A stretch of DNA of 5,026 nt from Halodesulfurarchaeum sp. (GCA_018334775.1 JAGXLJ010000110.1:1-5026), one strand, 5' to 3'; counted from the first letter of the stretch, positions 1 to 5,026 are shown. The notes: a model not told the origin generated them from the sequence alone. Program-made: numbers and translations.

Positions 1-127
1 GGGAGCGCCTCGAGTTCCCCTTCGTGGGTCTGTCCAGCGCCGCGTCTACTCCAAGCGCGAAGGCCCGAAACATCGCCGCTTCCTGGGTCAGCGAGTCCCA
101 CCCCGTCTCGAAATGACGGTCGTACAT
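1..127 (-). CDS. Partial small protein of unknown function, downstream of KaiC-like ATPase; probably frameshifted
   Basis: An ATG at 125-127 lies immediately after the TAG stop (128-130) of the KaiC-like gene, giving a TAGATG junction that suggests translational coupling. The reading begins MYDRHFETGWDSLTQEAAMF and continues RAFALGVDAAL, an amphipathic helical N-terminus, and stays open to the window edge. After codon 31 the frame uses AGA and AGG codons, which are rare in haloarchaea, and gives an un-haloarchaeal Arg/Lys/Ser-rich tail. Restoring one base at 34-35 yields ...LGQTHEGELEAL with favoured codons, so a 1-base deletion (real or a sequencing error) is likely. The N-terminus resembles short haloarchaeal proteins I recall with a GW..L.REAA..RAYALGV...LG pattern, but I cannot name a function. 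Only about 42 codons are visible. Confidence 0.55.
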   Translation of the reverse strand, partial: MYDRHFETGWDSLTQEAAMFRAFALGVDAALDRPTKGNSRRS

Positions 128-838
128 CTATCCGTAGGTGCTCTCGAGGTCCTGGTCGGGGTAGACCTGGACGCCCCGGTCAGTGAATTCGATCGGTCGC
201 ATGTCACTATTGATCGGTGTACCTCGCATTTTGATGGGTTGTACCGCTCGGGTCATCCCGCCACCATCCAGATAATTGTGGAAGAAGACGACCCCGTGAG
301 CGAGATAATGCTCTTCGGCATACGCGGTCGGATCGGTCATCTCCGAGACGAGAAGGATCGTCGTCTCGGTGCCTTTGAGCCGCGTAATGAAGTCAGTCAG
401 GGCCTCCTCTGGATTGTCGACGAAGTGATCGAGCAACATCGTCGAATCGATGACCGCCCGATCCGCATCGAGTCCAGCAAGCATGGCCGGGAGTCGATTG
501 CGAAGCCCACCTGCTGAGCCGTATTTCGTCAGGGACTGCCGGGCCGATTCCTCGGTGAGGTCGAGAAAGGTGGTATTCGAGGAGCGAATGGCTTTCTCGA
601 ACCCGAACTGGAAACCGGACATGTCCTGGACGAGTTCGGCTTTCGTCTCGTGCATCGTCACGTAGACACACTCCTCGCCCCGTCTGGCGCCTTCCGTGAT
701 GAACTGGGCGGAAAAGGTCGTCTTGCCACTTCCCGGTGGCCCGCTGACCACGTGCAACCGATCTGCCGGGAGCCCGCCGGAAAGCAGCTCGTCCATCCCC
801 TGACAGCCAGTCGAATCCCTAGAGAGCGTGGACGGCAT
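128..838 (-). CDS. KaiC-like / RAD55-family RecA-fold ATPase, single domain
   Basis: The 236-residue protein is one RecA/KaiC domain, about half the length of double-domain cyanobacterial KaiC. After the KaiC-type opening (CQGMDELLSGGLP, 12-24) comes Walker A GPPGSGKTT at 33-41 and Walker B around AVID at 128-131. The C-terminal KMRGT at 203-207 and a final beta-strand segment FTDRGVQVY match the KaiC fold. Where KaiC has FEE after beta-2, this protein has MHE (62-64): His63 occupies the place of the first Glu, the catalytic base in KaiC CI/CII, so hydrolysis may be altered. No KaiC-style phosphorylation region or second domain is present. Such proteins are usually cytoplasmic and proposed to act in signalling or regulation; the substrate is unknown. 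ATG at 836-838 is chosen because a TATA-like element lies about 27 nt upstream. The downstream small gene abuts it. Met15 is a less likely alternative start because it would remove part of the N-terminal motif. Confidence 0.85.
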   Translation of the reverse strand: MPSTLSRDSTGCQGMDELLSGGLPADRLHVVSGPPGSGKTTFSAQFITEGARRGEECVYVTMHETKAELVQDMSGFQFGFEKAIRSSNTTFLDLTEESARQSLTKYGSAGGLRNRLPAMLAGLDADRAVIDSTMLLDHFVDNPEEALTDFITRLKGTETTILLVSEMTDPTAYAEEHYLAHGVVFFHNYLDGGGMTRAVQPIKMRGTPINSDMRPIEFTDRGVQVYPDQDLESTYG

Positions 839-860
839 GGCCCTCTCTTTACGGTCTGGG

Positions 861-868
861 CTTATGAA
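861..868 (-). promoter_or_regulatory. TATA-like element for the KaiC-like gene
   Basis: On the minus strand TTCATAAG is centred about 27 nt upstream of the ATG at 838, predicting a transcript with almost no leader. It lies in the 42-bp gap after the surface-protein gene, so the ATPase can be transcribed independently. The BRE half is not clear, so this is a position-based call. Confidence 0.4.
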
Positions 869-880
869 TTGTGAGGGAAT

Positions 881-2122
881 TTACAGGGAGCGACGCCCGA
901 CCACAGCAACCCCGATTCCGAGCGCGATTCCGAAGAGTGCAACGAGCGGCCCGAAGCCTGGGATCGGCGCGCCAGTCGTGTCACTCGTGGTTTCCGTTTC
1001 ACCCGCCTCAGTCTCGGTTTCAGTCGGCGTGGTCGTTTCTGTTGGCGCCGTCGTCTCGGCAGTCACGGCAGTGATCTCGGTCACGTTCGAGGTGACAGTC
1101 CCGTCGTCGACCTGAATCTCATGGGTGCCAGCGGTTTCGATGGGGAGCCGGGCCCACCCGTCCCCATCCGTTTCAGTGACCGCGTCGCCGTTGTGGAGAA
1201 CTGTCGCGTTGACGACGGGGTCATCGTATTCGTCGGTGACAGCGATAAACGCCGGTTGGCCGACGACCACCTGGGTCGTGTGGACTGTCACGTTCAGGTC
1301 ATTGGCGCGGTCGAGTTCGACTGCGAGTGAGATGGATTCTTCGCCCGTTTCGATCGACTGCTCGACGGTTTCGTATGCAGGGGCCTCGAATCGGACGGTC
1401 AGATCCGTGTTCACCGGGACGGAGAGTTGCTGCTGGCCGTTGGATTGGGTGTTGACCGAGCCCTCCCCGTCGACGGTTACGGTAATCCCCTCCAGTGCTC
1501 GTGGTGGATCGAAGTACGGGTCGGTGACGTTGACCTGCAGGGTCACGGAGCCGCGGTCGAGTTCGACCGCTCGGTCGACTGACTCGTCTCCTGGGACCTC
1601 GAAGGACGTTTCGACGCTGTAATAGCCGGCTTTTTCGACGGCAAGCGTGTACGTTCCGGCTTCGATTTCACCAGTGGCGATCGTTCCATCTGTCGTCCGC
1701 TCGGAGACGACCGACGTGCCGTCCTGAGAAAGAGTTACCAGGGCATCATCGACTGTCTCACCATCGTCCTGGACCGAGATAGTTGCGTCACTGATAGGGT
1801 GGACTGTCATCGTCACGTCCATCCCGCTTGCCTCTTCGATGACGAGCGGACTGTTCCGCATGTACTCATCGTGTTCGACGGTGAGTTCGACGGTTTCACC
1901 GTCGGGAACGTCGATGAACGCTTTCCCGTTCGAAAAAGTCGTGGCTGTTGTCGAGTTGTCGTCCCAGGTCGCGGTCAGTTCCGCGCCGGCTACCGAATCG
2001 CCCGCCTCAGTCTCGACCGTGACGGTGAGCGTGACGTCTGCGGCCGCAGCGGGGGCCGGCACCACGGCGAGGAGAAGCACGAGGACGAAACCAATCGCAA
2101 AGAGGCGTCGAGGGCGTTCCAT
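881..2122 (-). CDS. Secreted, surface-anchored beta-sandwich repeat protein with PGF-CTERM tail
   Basis: The 413-residue protein starts with a Sec signal peptide: basic MERPRR, a hydrophobic core at 7-21 and an Ala-rich cleavage region ending near 28. Residues about 29-350 form roughly four repeats of 75-85 residues, alternating beta-strand patterns with typical phrases such as GxVxDAxVTL, ETDGDGWARL and AGTYTLAVEKAGY. These look like carboxypeptidase-regulatory-like/PEGA-type Ig-like modules. Five N-x-S/T sequons (NST, NVT three times, NAT) suggest N-glycosylation. A Thr/Glu-rich stalk (about 350-380) precedes PGF at 388-390, a hydrophobic segment and terminal RRSL. That is the tripartite PGF-CTERM signal which archaeosortase A processes, replacing the tail with a lipid anchor. 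No enzyme active site is visible; an adhesin, S-layer-associated or cell-wall structural role is inference. Its ATG is supported by a TATA box about 27 nt upstream. It is in tandem with the KaiC-like gene, 42 bp away. Confidence 0.85.
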   Translation of the reverse strand: MERPRRLFAIGFVLVLLLAVVPAPAAAADVTLTVTVETEAGDSVAGAELTATWDDNSTTATTFSNGKAFIDVPDGETVELTVEHDEYMRNSPLVIEEASGMDVTMTVHPISDATISVQDDGETVDDALVTLSQDGTSVVSERTTDGTIATGEIEAGTYTLAVEKAGYYSVETSFEVPGDESVDRAVELDRGSVTLQVNVTDPYFDPPRALEGITVTVDGEGSVNTQSNGQQQLSVPVNTDLTVRFEAPAYETVEQSIETGEESISLAVELDRANDLNVTVHTTQVVVGQPAFIAVTDEYDDPVVNATVLHNGDAVTETDGDGWARLPIETAGTHEIQVDDGTVTSNVTEITAVTAETTAPTETTTPTETETEAGETETTSDTTGAPIPGFGPLVALFGIALGIGVAVVGRRSL

Positions 2123-2145
2123 ATCGCATCTAAGGGTCCTCGGGG

Positions 2146-2152
2146 TTAATAA
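2146..2152 (-). promoter_or_regulatory. TATA box for the surface-protein gene
   Basis: Minus-strand TTATTAA is centred about 27 nt upstream of the ATG at 2122, so transcription should begin within a few bases of the start codon (leaderless mRNA). The out-of-frame ATG at 2127-2129 should lie upstream of, or at, the transcript's 5' end. Confidence 0.6.
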
Positions 2153-2190
2153 GACCCACTACGAGTGCCCGGGACGGGGCTTCGAAGGCC

Positions 2191-2197
2191 TTATACA
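2191..2197 (+). promoter_or_regulatory. BRE/TATA promoter for rpl10e
   Basis: TTATACA at 2191-2197 follows a purine-containing BRE-like CGAAGG at 2183-2188. The TATA centre is about 33 nt before the ATG at 2227, predicting a leader of roughly 8-10 nt through a pyrimidine-rich initiator region. The divergent surface-protein TATA box lies about 45 bp away. Confidence 0.6.
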
Positions 2198-2226
2198 CGT
2201 TCTCTGTCTGTTTTTCAGTAGTAACC

Positions 2227-2757
2227 ATGACCGACAAGCCGGCCTCCATGTACCGGGAGATCGACAAGCCGGCGTATACACGCCGCGACTACATCACCGG
2301 GATCCCGGGCTCGAAGATCGCACAGCACAATATGGGCGACCTGGACACCGAACAGGACGATTACACCGTCCAGCTCTCACTCATCCCCCAAGAAACATCC
2401 CAGATCCGCCACGGATCACTGGAATCGGCCCGCCTTTCGGCCAACCGTCATCTCATCAAGGAACTCGGGGAAAAGAACTACAAAATGGTCCTTCGGAAAT
2501 TCCCCCACCAGGTTCTCCGCGAGAACAAACAGGCGACGGGGGCAGGTGCGGACCGTGTCTCCGACGGCATGCGCCAATCCTTCGGCGTCCCAGTGGGCAC
2601 GGCCGCACGGGTCCACCATGGTGAGCAGTTATTGACCGCCTGGTGTACCGTCGAACAGGCTTCGGTCGTCAAAGAGGCCTTCCGCCGGGCGTACAACAAG
2701 ATTACCCCGCCGTGCAAGATCGAGGTCGAGCGCGGCGAGGAACTGCTCGTTTCCTGA
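2227..2757 (+). CDS. rpl10e: 50S ribosomal protein L10e (uL16)
   Basis: The 176-residue protein matches archaeal/eukaryotic L10e (universal name uL16) in length and motifs throughout: KPASMYR at 4-10, [12 protein letters not shown] at 23-34, [20 protein letters not shown] at 61-80, and the block 84-120 with [35 protein letters not shown]. It ends with [20 protein letters not shown]. The protein sits in the large subunit next to the A-site tRNA elbow and 5S rRNA, and helps position tRNA and complete 60S/50S maturation. The ATG is fixed by the conserved N-terminus and the promoter just upstream. It is transcribed alone; a T-rich terminator follows. Compared with haloarchaeal homologues I remember, the segment 121-150 is somewhat divergent, but nothing essential appears lost. 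Confidence 0.97.
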   Translation: MTDKPASMYREIDKPAYTRRDYITGIPGSKIAQHNMGDLDTEQDDYTVQLSLIPQETSQIRHGSLESARLSANRHLIKELGEKNYKMVLRKFPHQVLRENKQATGAGADRVSDGMRQSFGVPVGTAARVHHGEQLLTAWCTVEQASVVKEAFRRAYNKITPPCKIEVERGEELLVS

Positions 2758-2790
2758 TCCAGCCGACGGTTGCGGTTTCCGAGTGATATC

Positions 2791-2819
2791 GGCCCGGCCC
2801 GTTTTTTCGGTGCGGTTTT
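2791..2819 (+). terminator. Probable rpl10e transcription terminator
   Basis: About 35 nt after the rpl10e stop, a GC-rich self-complementary stretch (GGCCCGGCCC) runs directly into six T residues at 2802-2807, with a second T4 at 2816-2819. Oligo-T tracts on the coding strand are the main intrinsic termination signal in archaea. Confidence 0.5.
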
Positions 2820-2898
2820 GCCAACCCCAGCAAAAGGTCCGGTATACCCCCACCAGGACTGGTATAGGGCCAAGACTGCCTCGCAAATTGGGGGCTCA

Positions 2899-3081
2899 CT
2901 GGCCGCGCAAGCGACACCCGTCCTCGACATCCCCGTTCTGGGTGTCGCCGTTCTCGAGACCGAGTCTTGAACAATCATCCTTGAAACCAACGAGCGACCC
3001 ACAATCGACGCGAAAACGAAGTCCGGCGACGATGTCCACGACGTGTTTGCGACCACAATCCGGGAGACCGCCGACCGCTGG
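2899..3081 (+). pseudogene. Coding-like frame interrupted by TGA; possible gene relict
   Basis: In this 61-codon frame, codons follow haloarchaeal usage and give protein-like sequence on both sides of a single TGA at 2968-2970: TPVLDIPVLGVAVLETES before it and TIILETNERPTIDAKTKSGD then DVHDVFATTIRETADRW after it. No ATG/GTG start with a promoter introduces the frame. The coding look ends where the convergent hsp20 gene begins (stop codon at 3083). The composition (Asp/Glu/Thr/Val-rich, no Cys) fits a haloarchaeal protein. The fully open frame on the opposite strand is Cys-rich and looks like a shadow. I do not recognise the family. It may be a decayed gene, a remnant overrun by hsp20, or a statistical accident. 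Confidence 0.3.
2911..2948. repeat. Perfect 9-bp inverted repeat in the rpl10e-hsp20 intergenic region
   Basis: GCGACACCC at 2911-2919 and GGGTGTCGC at 2940-2948 are exact reverse complements separated by 20 nt, so either strand could form a 9-bp GC-rich hairpin. No T-run follows on either strand, which argues against a standard terminator. It could be a structured RNA segment or a protein-binding site; its function is unknown. Confidence 0.5.
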
Positions 3082-3082
3082 G

Positions 3083-3472
3083 TTACTCGATATCGATATC
3101 CGTCGTCGACTGGGACCGATCGAAGGTGATCTCCAGAACGCCGTTGTTGTACGTGCCACTGCCTGTTTCCGGGTCGACCGGTGCGGGGAGGGCCACCCGT
3201 TCGTCGTAGGTTCGCGAGTCGTTTCTCGCGGAGACGGTGACGTACTCGCCGTCACATTGGACGGAGATGTCATCACGTGACACGCCGGGCAGGTCGGCGA
3301 TGACTCGAACGAGGTCGTCGTCCTCGTAGACGTCGACGTGAGTCGGACTGGTGGCTTGAACACCGGGTGCCTCACCTTCCTGCGGACCGGCCGTGCCAAC
3401 CATATCATTCATCATCCGCTCTATCTCCCGAAAGATGTCGTCAAAGGGGTCATCACGGTCGTCTGGGGTCAT
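3083..3472 (-). CDS. hsp20: Small heat-shock protein, Hsp20/alpha-crystallin family
   Basis: The 129-residue protein is an ATP-independent holdase that binds unfolding proteins in the cytoplasm as an oligomer. An acidic, helical N-terminal arm (about 1-40, with FDDIFREIERMMNDM) precedes the alpha-crystallin domain at about 43-119. That domain contains LPGV at 61-64 and the family signature YNNGVLEITF at 108-117. The tail carries IDI at 126-128, an IxI-type motif that docks between dimers. The length is normal for archaeal sHsps. The start is set at the ATG at 3470-3472. A longer frame from a TTG at 3499 is unlikely, because that codon overlaps the TATA box and would be upstream of the transcript start. 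It lies 53 bp downstream of gap on the same strand, with its own promoter, and converges on rpl10e. Confidence 0.93.
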   Translation of the reverse strand: MTPDDRDDPFDDIFREIERMMNDMVGTAGPQEGEAPGVQATSPTHVDVYEDDDLVRVIADLPGVSRDDISVQCDGEYVTVSARNDSRTYDERVALPAPVDPETGSGTYNNGVLEITFDRSQSTTDIDIE

Positions 3473-3495
3473 ACCAAAAAGTTGGCCACGACCGC

Positions 3496-3508
3496 GCAAA
3501 AGGCTTCG
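3496..3508 (-). promoter_or_regulatory. BRE/TATA promoter for hsp20
   Basis: The minus strand reads CGAAG (BRE-like, 3504-3508) and then CCTTTTG (3497-3503), centred about 28 nt upstream of the ATG at 3472. This predicts a leader of about 3 nt and decides the start codon. It sits in the gap after the gap gene, allowing heat-inducible expression separate from gap; the inducibility is inferred from the family. Confidence 0.55.
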
Positions 3509-3525
3509 GACTGGGGATACCGGCG

Positions 3526-4536
3526 TTATTCGAGCCCGAGAGCCGAGTTCGTCCGGGCCATGCTCGTTTCGGCATCCTCGGTTTCGAGCACCGCGCGGAT
3601 CGCATCGACGTTCTCGGGAACAACGTCAGATTCCTGGTGGATGGCCTGGAAGAGATATAGCTCCCGTCCCTCGACGGAGATCGACTCCGCCCAAATGGCG
3701 TTTTCCCACACGTCGCCCCTCGGTCGGCCCATGTCGAGTGCGAACTCCTTGATGTCACCAGCCCCGTCGACGTCGAGATCCGCAGCAATAAGCCAGAGCC
3801 GGGATTCGTCTGCGAGCAACTCTCGAACGGCTCCAGCGTCGGTTTCGTGTTCCAGCGTAACGTTGATCGAATGCATGTGCATCAACGTTGCTGGGACCTT
3901 GAGCGCCAGCGTGTCGATCGCGAGGTCGGGAAAGATCGTGTTGACGTCCGGGCCGTGATGGGACGGCAGCGTCTTCGGTTCTGGGAGGATATCGTTGATC
4001 GGCCCCCGACCGCTCTGTGCTGGGTCACCCCCGCGACGGACGAGGGTAGTCCGAACGCGGTCGATCCCGTATTCGTCTCGGAGCGGCGCGATGAGCCGGG
4101 AAAGGCCGGTGGTATTACACGAAACGACCCGGACGAAATCGGCATCGGCGGCCGCTTCGAAATTCGATCGGGCGTTGAAGCTCACGTCAACGAGGTCGTC
4201 CGATTCCCCACCCTGAAAGAGCGCTGGCGTATCGTGCTCGGCATACAGCGATTTGTTCTGCGCACCAATTCCCGACGGTGTCGCGTCGACCACGATGTCG
4301 CTTTCGGCGACAAGCTCCTCGACCATCCCAGCGGTCTCGATACCGGCCGCAGTAAATTGGTCCGCCCGCTCTTCGAGAGCCGCGTATAGGTCATACCCAG
4401 CCGTGACCGCAGCTTCCGCCTCGAAGTTCGGCCTGGTTTTTGCCACACCTTCGACGACCATATCGGGTTGTCGAGCCACGGCATCGGCGACCCGCTTGCC
4501 GATGGTCCCGTACCCGTTGATTCCCACCTGTAGCAT
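3526..4536 (-). CDS. gap: Type II (archaeal) glyceraldehyde-3-phosphate dehydrogenase, phosphorylating
   Basis: The 336-residue enzyme interconverts glyceraldehyde 3-phosphate and 1,3-bisphosphoglycerate with NAD(P) in the cytoplasm. In haloarchaea the type II form (gapII/gapB) is mainly linked to gluconeogenesis. The Rossmann motif [16 protein letters not shown] is at 5-20, followed by the KTRPN loop at 33-37, where archaeal enzymes contact the NADP 2'-phosphate. The catalytic Cys140 lies in SCNTTGL (139-145), the archaeal version of the nucleophile loop. RRGGDP at 167-172 and HMHS at 220-223, the latter holding the active-site His region, are conserved. The length is normal and no key residue appears missing. 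The ATG at 4534-4536 is fixed by the N-terminal motif and by a promoter 27 nt upstream, so the mRNA is probably leaderless. A divergent promoter drives the small gene at 4635. hsp20 follows in tandem. Confidence 0.96.
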   Translation of the reverse strand: MLQVGINGYGTIGKRVADAVARQPDMVVEGVAKTRPNFEAEAAVTAGYDLYAALEERADQFTAAGIETAGMVEELVAESDIVVDATPSGIGAQNKSLYAEHDTPALFQGGESDDLVDVSFNARSNFEAAADADFVRVVSCNTTGLSRLIAPLRDEYGIDRVRTTLVRRGGDPAQSGRGPINDILPEPKTLPSHHGPDVNTIFPDLAIDTLALKVPATLMHMHSINVTLEHETDAGAVRELLADESRLWLIAADLDVDGAGDIKEFALDMGRPRGDVWENAIWAESISVEGRELYLFQAIHQESDVVPENVDAIRAVLETEDAETSMARTNSALGLE

Positions 4537-4559
4537 GTCCCTGAGTCCCCTCGCAATCG

Positions 4560-4573
4560 GGAAAACCGTTTCG
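4560..4573 (-). promoter_or_regulatory. BRE/TATA promoter for gap
   Basis: The minus strand reads CGAAACGG followed by TTTTCC. The T-run (4562-4565) is centred about 27 nt before the ATG at 4536, giving a predicted leader of 0-2 nt. The CGAAAC BRE is the usual haloarchaeal form. Confidence 0.65.
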
Positions 4574-4590
4574 AGAGCCGAGAGAAACGG
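4566..4590. repeat. Inverted repeat formed by two back-to-back BREs
   Basis: CCGTTTC at 4566-4572 and GAAACGG at 4584-4590 are exact reverse complements 11 nt apart. Each arm is the BRE of one of two divergent promoters, with a T-rich TATA element just outside each arm. The symmetry is explained by promoter geometry, but it could also serve a dimeric regulator. Confidence 0.55.
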
Positions 4591-4600
4591 AGGTTTTTAC
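4584..4600 (+). promoter_or_regulatory. BRE/TATA promoter for the 47-residue small protein and peptidase
   Basis: GAAACGG (4584-4590) followed by TTTTTAC (4594-4600) is a good haloarchaeal BRE/TATA pair. The TATA centre is about 38 nt before the ATG at 4635, predicting a leader of roughly 13 nt. No other promoter is evident before the peptidase start at 4803. Confidence 0.5.
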
Positions 4601-4614
4601 TCTATCTGGAAGTA
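4598..4614. promoter_or_regulatory. TrmB-like palindrome between gap and the divergent small gene
   Basis: TACT (4598-4601), nine bases, then AGTA (4611-4614) form an exact 4+4 palindrome. The published Halobacterium TrmB motif, as I remember it, is TACT-N7-8-GAGTA. Here the second half is AAGTA after N8, one mismatch. The site lies about 35-50 bp upstream of the gap TATA box, compatible with activation, and overlaps the TATA box of the rightward promoter, compatible with repression. Binding is an inference. Confidence 0.4.
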
Positions 4615-4634
4615 TCTGCCAATACGATACACGT

Positions 4635-4778
4635 ATGACAGAGAGCGGACACCGACCGGTCACCGACCAACTCGAAGAGGCACTGGAAGAAATTCACCAT
4701 CCAGAAGCCCAGTATCATCTCCGACAGTGTCTGCAATTGCTCGAAGACGAGCGGGCCCTCGACGAGCAAAAAGGCTAA
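4635..4778 (+). CDS. Small acidic helical protein, 47 residues, unknown function
   Basis: The frame runs from ATG at 4635 to TAA at 4776-4778. It reads MTESGHRPVTDQLEEALEEI, then HHPEAQYHLRQCLQLLEDER and a short acidic-polar tail. It is rich in Glu, Gln and Leu, with heptad-like Leu spacing, so it should form one or two amphipathic helices. Codon use fits the neighbours and a BRE/TATA lies upstream, both supporting a real gene despite its size. The EAxYHLRQxLQLLE segment resembles short conserved proteins I have seen in haloarchaea, but no function is known to me. It is probably co-transcribed with the peptidase gene that starts 24 bp later in the same reading frame. Confidence 0.65.
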   Translation: MTESGHRPVTDQLEEALEEIHHPEAQYHLRQCLQLLEDERALDEQKG

Positions 4779-4802
4779 CCGGCGAGTCGACGACGGTCGG
4801 GT

Positions 4803-5026
4803 ATGGGGTTCCAACCAGGCGCCGAAACGGCGATCCACCAGTGTCTCGACGTGCAATCCGACGACCGGTGTCTGATCATCACCGATGAGGATCGGCTCCC
4901 GATCGGGGAGGCGCTGTATGACGTGGCTCGGTCTGTAACCGACGATGCGGTATTGCTGACCTATCCACCGGGCGACCAGCACGGCGAGGAGCCACCGGAT
5001 CCAGTCGCAGGGGCATTGGCCGAGGC
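4803..5026 (+). CDS. M29-type aminopeptidase, N-terminal fragment (runs off window)
   Basis: The frame is open from ATG at 4803 to the right edge: 74 full codons. It begins MGFQPGAETAIHQCLDVQSD and contains CLIITDEDRLPIGEALYDVA (23-42), VTDDAVLLTYPPGDQHGEEP and PDPVAGALAE. This resembles the N-terminal Rossmann-like half of haloarchaeal aminopeptidases assigned to the M29 (AmpS/PepS-type) metallopeptidases, which bind DNA-unrelated small peptides and remove N-terminal residues in the cytoplasm. The metal-ligand residues lie in the C-terminal half, outside this window, so activity cannot be judged. There is no clear Shine-Dalgarno sequence. The start is the first ATG after an in-frame TAA at 4776, and the short gap to the upstream small gene suggests an operon. 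Confidence 0.7.
   Translation, partial: MGFQPGAETAIHQCLDVQSDDRCLIITDEDRLPIGEALYDVARSVTDDAVLLTYPPGDQHGEEPPDPVAGALAE

Noticed and set aside
960..1080. Repetitive GTTTC/GTCTC-rich tract on the plus strand
   Set aside because: It is the complement of the Thr/Glu-rich stalk codons of the surface protein, not a separate repeat array or CRISPR.
1125..1622. 165-residue plus-strand open frame opposite the surface-protein gene
   Set aside because: Its Ser/Thr/Arg/Val-rich composition is the antisense shadow of the GC-rich Thr/Glu/Val codons of the real gene. It has no promoter and no recognisable motif.
2232..2273. 12-bp direct repeat CGACAAGCCGGC, copies 30 nt apart
   Set aside because: Both copies encode DKPA motifs that are part of the conserved L10e N-terminus, so the repeat follows from the protein sequence.
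2820..2900. Possible tRNA or small RNA gene in the intergenic stretch with GGTATAC and GGTATAG elements
   Set aside because: No T-loop GGTTCRAATCC-type sequence, no cloverleaf arms and no CCA-type end were found; the TATA-like words do not precede a recognisable gene.
2968..2970. In-frame TGA as a possible selenocysteine codon
   Set aside because: Haloarchaea are not known to use selenocysteine, no SECIS-like structure was evident, and the frame lacks a start codon.
2478..3056. 192-residue minus-strand open frame across the rpl10e 3' half and the intergenic region
   Set aside because: It overlaps the conserved rpl10e coding sequence in antisense and has the Arg/Ser/Pro/Trp-rich, Cys-containing composition typical of shadows.
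2896..3408. 170-residue minus-strand frame whose tail (GLENGDTQNGDVEDG) looks protein-like in the intergenic region
   Set aside because: It overlaps hsp20 in another frame, has no start near the intergenic part and is Cys-rich. The codon-aligned plus-strand frame explains its apparent coding character better.

Overview
The window reads as a haloarchaeal (class Halobacteria) chromosomal segment. Three things point there: a GC-rich sequence with G/C-ending codons, strongly acidic predicted proteins, and archaeal BRE/TATA promoter elements about 22-30 nt upstream of start codons, which imply leaderless or very short-leader mRNAs. Family assignments are made by eye from conserved motifs; no database search was run.

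Layout from left to right. (1) Positions 1-838 (minus strand) hold a two-gene unit: a single-domain KaiC/RAD55-type RecA-fold ATPase, followed with directly abutting stop and start codons by a short unknown protein that runs off the left edge and appears frameshifted near 34-35. (2) Positions 881-2122 (minus) encode a secreted, cell-surface protein with a signal peptide, about four beta-sandwich repeats, a Thr/Glu-rich stalk and a PGF-CTERM archaeosortase tail. (3) A divergent promoter region at 2123-2226 separates it from rpl10e (uL16) at 2227-2757 (plus). (4) The 325-bp stretch 2758-3082 contains a probable T-rich terminator, a coding-like but interrupted frame and a perfect 9-bp inverted repeat. 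(5) Positions 3083-4536 (minus) hold a type II (archaeal) glyceraldehyde-3-phosphate dehydrogenase followed by a small heat-shock protein of the Hsp20 family with its own promoter. (6) A compact divergent promoter at 4537-4634 drives gap leftward and, to the right, an unlisted 47-residue protein followed in the same frame by the start of an M29-type aminopeptidase that runs off the right edge.

Most of the window is core housekeeping: translation, gluconeogenesis/glycolysis, proteostasis and peptide turnover. The regulatory highlight is the 4559-4614 promoter. There, two BRE/TATA sets lie back to back, and a TACT-N9-AGTA palindrome resembling the haloarchaeal TrmB sugar-responsive regulator site sits upstream of the gap TATA box while overlapping the TATA box of the opposite gene. 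I see no CRISPR array, tRNA, rRNA, insertion sequence or defence system. I do not see a clearly new multi-gene system; the leading candidates for novelty are the KaiC-like ATPase/small-protein pair and the small protein upstream of the peptidase.
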